Both the position numbers and the translations under genes were made by a program. From Halorussus limi (GTDB taxonomy: Archaea > Halobacteriota > Halobacteria > Halobacteriales > Haladaptataceae): DNA of 64,000 bases. The notes under the pieces are model-generated. The model did no database searches. It was not told the origin of the DNA and worked only from the letters and a program-made list of their open reading frames with translations. Of this stretch, positions 62,903-64,000 are shown piece by piece. How positions within the stretch are numbered: position 1 is the first letter of the stretch; every line of letters starts with the position of its first letter. The stretch is from contig NZ_CP096661.1 in NCBI RefSeq assembly GCF_023238205.1, positions 124,001-188,000 on the forward strand. The letters run 5' to 3'.

Positions 62903-63994
62903 TTACTGTTGTTGCTCTGATGGCCACTGCCATTCTTGTTCTTCGACCACACCGAACAGTTGGCGGCGTTGGTCTGCTCGGTTCGATAGTTTCTCGTCAA
63001 ACTCCTCGTCGGAAACGGTCGAGATTCCTGCGTCTCGAAGCCGGTCGAGGTCCACCGAAGGTGGGGTCCGATCGGCGGGCGGACTCATGGCCGTCCGGAT
63101 ATAGTCCTGTACACCCGACTGTGCAGTCTCAAGAATTAGTTCGTTCGGGCGGTGGTCGGCGTCGATGCCGTCGCGGAGGATCGTCACTGCGTCGTCGAAG
63201 ACGGCAACAGCCACAGGTGCCGCGTGTTGTCGCCGCTCACTCCGGTAATAGTGCAGGACTGGGTACGCCTTGTGCTGGGCTGCGAGAGTACTCAGACTCG
63301 ACGCAAACGACTCGACCGGGAGGTCGTGTTGCTGGAGATCGTCACCATCCCACCCTGTCTGAACGAACGATTCGGCGGTTTCGCCCACCCCCATGACGCT
63401 ACTTGCAAACGATTGCTTGTTGACGACGCCCCGCAAGACAGAGGTGACGTACGACACGCCCAGTGTAATGAGGACCATCCCGCTGGCGTTCGTGAGTGCG
63501 GTGACTGTCTGCCAGAGTGGGCTCGCTGGACTGAAGTCACCGTTTCCCATCGTGAACATGGTGTATGCGACGAAATACCCCCGTCCGACCCAACTGACGG
63601 GTTCTGGTCCGCGTGTATAGTTGAGCGCGTTGGCATCACTCGCGAAGAGCAACGTCCACCCCGCCCAGATTAGTAAAACCCACATTGCGAGTGTGAGCGA
63701 GATTACGATCGGGCCAGCGAGACTGAGTACTCGGGAGTTCGAATCACCTAGTGGTTTGAGTCCACGCCATGTTCCCTTCATTAGTGGCGAGGTAAGTGGT
63801 CCGGCACCGCCGTTCGTCCACAGTATCGTCCAAAGGAGGTCGATTATTCCGACTATGAGAAGACCGACGCCAACGAGCAGGTAGAGGAATTGGACATTCT
63901 CCGTTACTTCTAACGGAACGAATCCAAGATATACGTGGACTCTTTCGACCGACCCAAATGAAATACTGGTATTAACTAACACGTAGATGAACAA
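62903..63994 (-). CDS. two-helix K+-channel-like protein, copy B, start uncertain
   Basis: Up to 363 residues with the codon at 63994 (TTG) near the window end; the true start could lie a little inside or beyond the window. Membrane helices about 35-58, 95-118, 140-175 with filter-like FTMGNGDF (T148). C-terminal soluble domain matches copy A (KAYPVLHYYRSE, VFDDAVTILRDGI, PPADRTPPSVDL). Opposite orientation to copy A, flanking the CopB-MCO-DUF302 block. Confidence 0.78.
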   Translation of the reverse strand: MFIYVLVNTSISFGSVERVHVYLGFVPLEVTENVQFLYLLVGVGLLIVGIIDLLWTILWTNGGAGPLTSPLMKGTWRGLKPLGDSNSRVLSLAGPIVISLTLAMWVLLIWAGWTLLFASDANALNYTRGPEPVSWVGRGYFVAYTMFTMGNGDFSPASPLWQTVTALTNASGMVLITLGVSYVTSVLRGVVNKQSFASSVMGVGETAESFVQTGWDGDDLQQHDLPVESFASSLSTLAAQHKAYPVLHYYRSERRQHAAPVAVAVFDDAVTILRDGIDADHRPNELILETAQSGVQDYIRTAMSPPADRTPPSVDLDRLRDAGISTVSDEEFDEKLSNRADQRRQLFGVVEEQEWQWPSEQQQ

Positions 63995-64000
63995 CCACGG

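Noticed and set aside
1-64000. tRNA, rRNA, CRISPR repeats, insertion-sequence transposases, replication origin
   Set aside because: None seen on either strand by eye: no cloverleaf with a conserved T-arm, no regular repeats, no DDE or IS200/605-like proteins, no orc1/cdc6 gene.

Overview
The window looks like haloarchaeal DNA (class Halobacteria). The proteins are strongly acidic. Regulators are of haloarchaeal types: HTH_10/bacterio-opsin-activator, TrmB-like and DUF7344-like. Many genes look leaderless, with TATA-like boxes about 25-30 bases before the start codon, and twin-arginine signals are frequent. I found no rRNA, tRNA, CRISPR array or transposase. Genus, and chromosome versus megaplasmid, cannot be decided from sequence alone.

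Layout. 0-9.7 kb is a worn border zone: a decayed flavin disulfide reductase, an HxlR remnant, a DsrE protein, an ABM monooxygenase, an intact MerA/GCR-like reductase, a frameshifted acetyltransferase, an aldo/keto reductase with an odd N-terminal extension, small haloarchaeal proteins including a TumE-like/HTH pair, and a truncated transcription factor B. 10-28.3 kb is a dense sulfur/thiol island: HTH regulator, thioredoxin and thioredoxin reductase, a second MerA/GCR-like reductase, DsrE2-TusA, three rhodanese-metallo-beta-lactamase fusions, a split YeeE/YedE transporter, a single rhodanese, a tiny membrane protein with TauE/SafE, a Tat-exported DsbA-like protein with a CxxC membrane partner, a CoA-disulfide-reductase-like flavoprotein, an M20 peptidase, a Bat-type regulator and an MFS carrier. 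28.7-40.1 kb is mostly membrane proteins (VIT, SLC13, an oxidase-subunit-I/NnrS-like protein, CPBP protease, a polymer-forming protein, a HemG-like flavodoxin cluster). 40.5-49.2 kb holds a large PAS/GAF sensor-regulator, an SDR, a broken multicopper oxidase, a universal stress protein, DoxX, a broken DUF302 gene and a SHOCT protein. 49.4-64 kb is a metal/ion region: SDR, P2-type ATPase, decayed exchanger and E2 remnants, DUF4396, SHOCT, an FRG-domain protein, and a CopB - multicopper oxidase - DUF302 module between two oppositely oriented K+-channel-like paralogues.

How it may work together (inference): the YeeE/YedE halves, TusA, DsrE-type carriers and rhodaneses would import and pass on sulfane sulfur. 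The rhodanese-MBL fusions would oxidise thiol persulfides to sulfite, and TauE/SLC13/MFS carriers would move the anions. The flavin disulfide reductases and the Trx system would regenerate thiols (gamma-glutamylcysteine is the known haloarchaeal low-molecular-weight thiol).

The most interesting non-coding signal is a dyad, AGTATTG-N11-CAATACT or a degenerate form of it, in front of several of these genes. The exact forms lie at the second rhodanese-MBL gene and (one mismatch) a remote SHOCT gene. A perfect 20-base palindrome separates the Bat-type regulator from the third rhodanese-MBL gene. The window also holds an unusual number of broken genes, so the frameshifts should be checked against reads before being read biologically.
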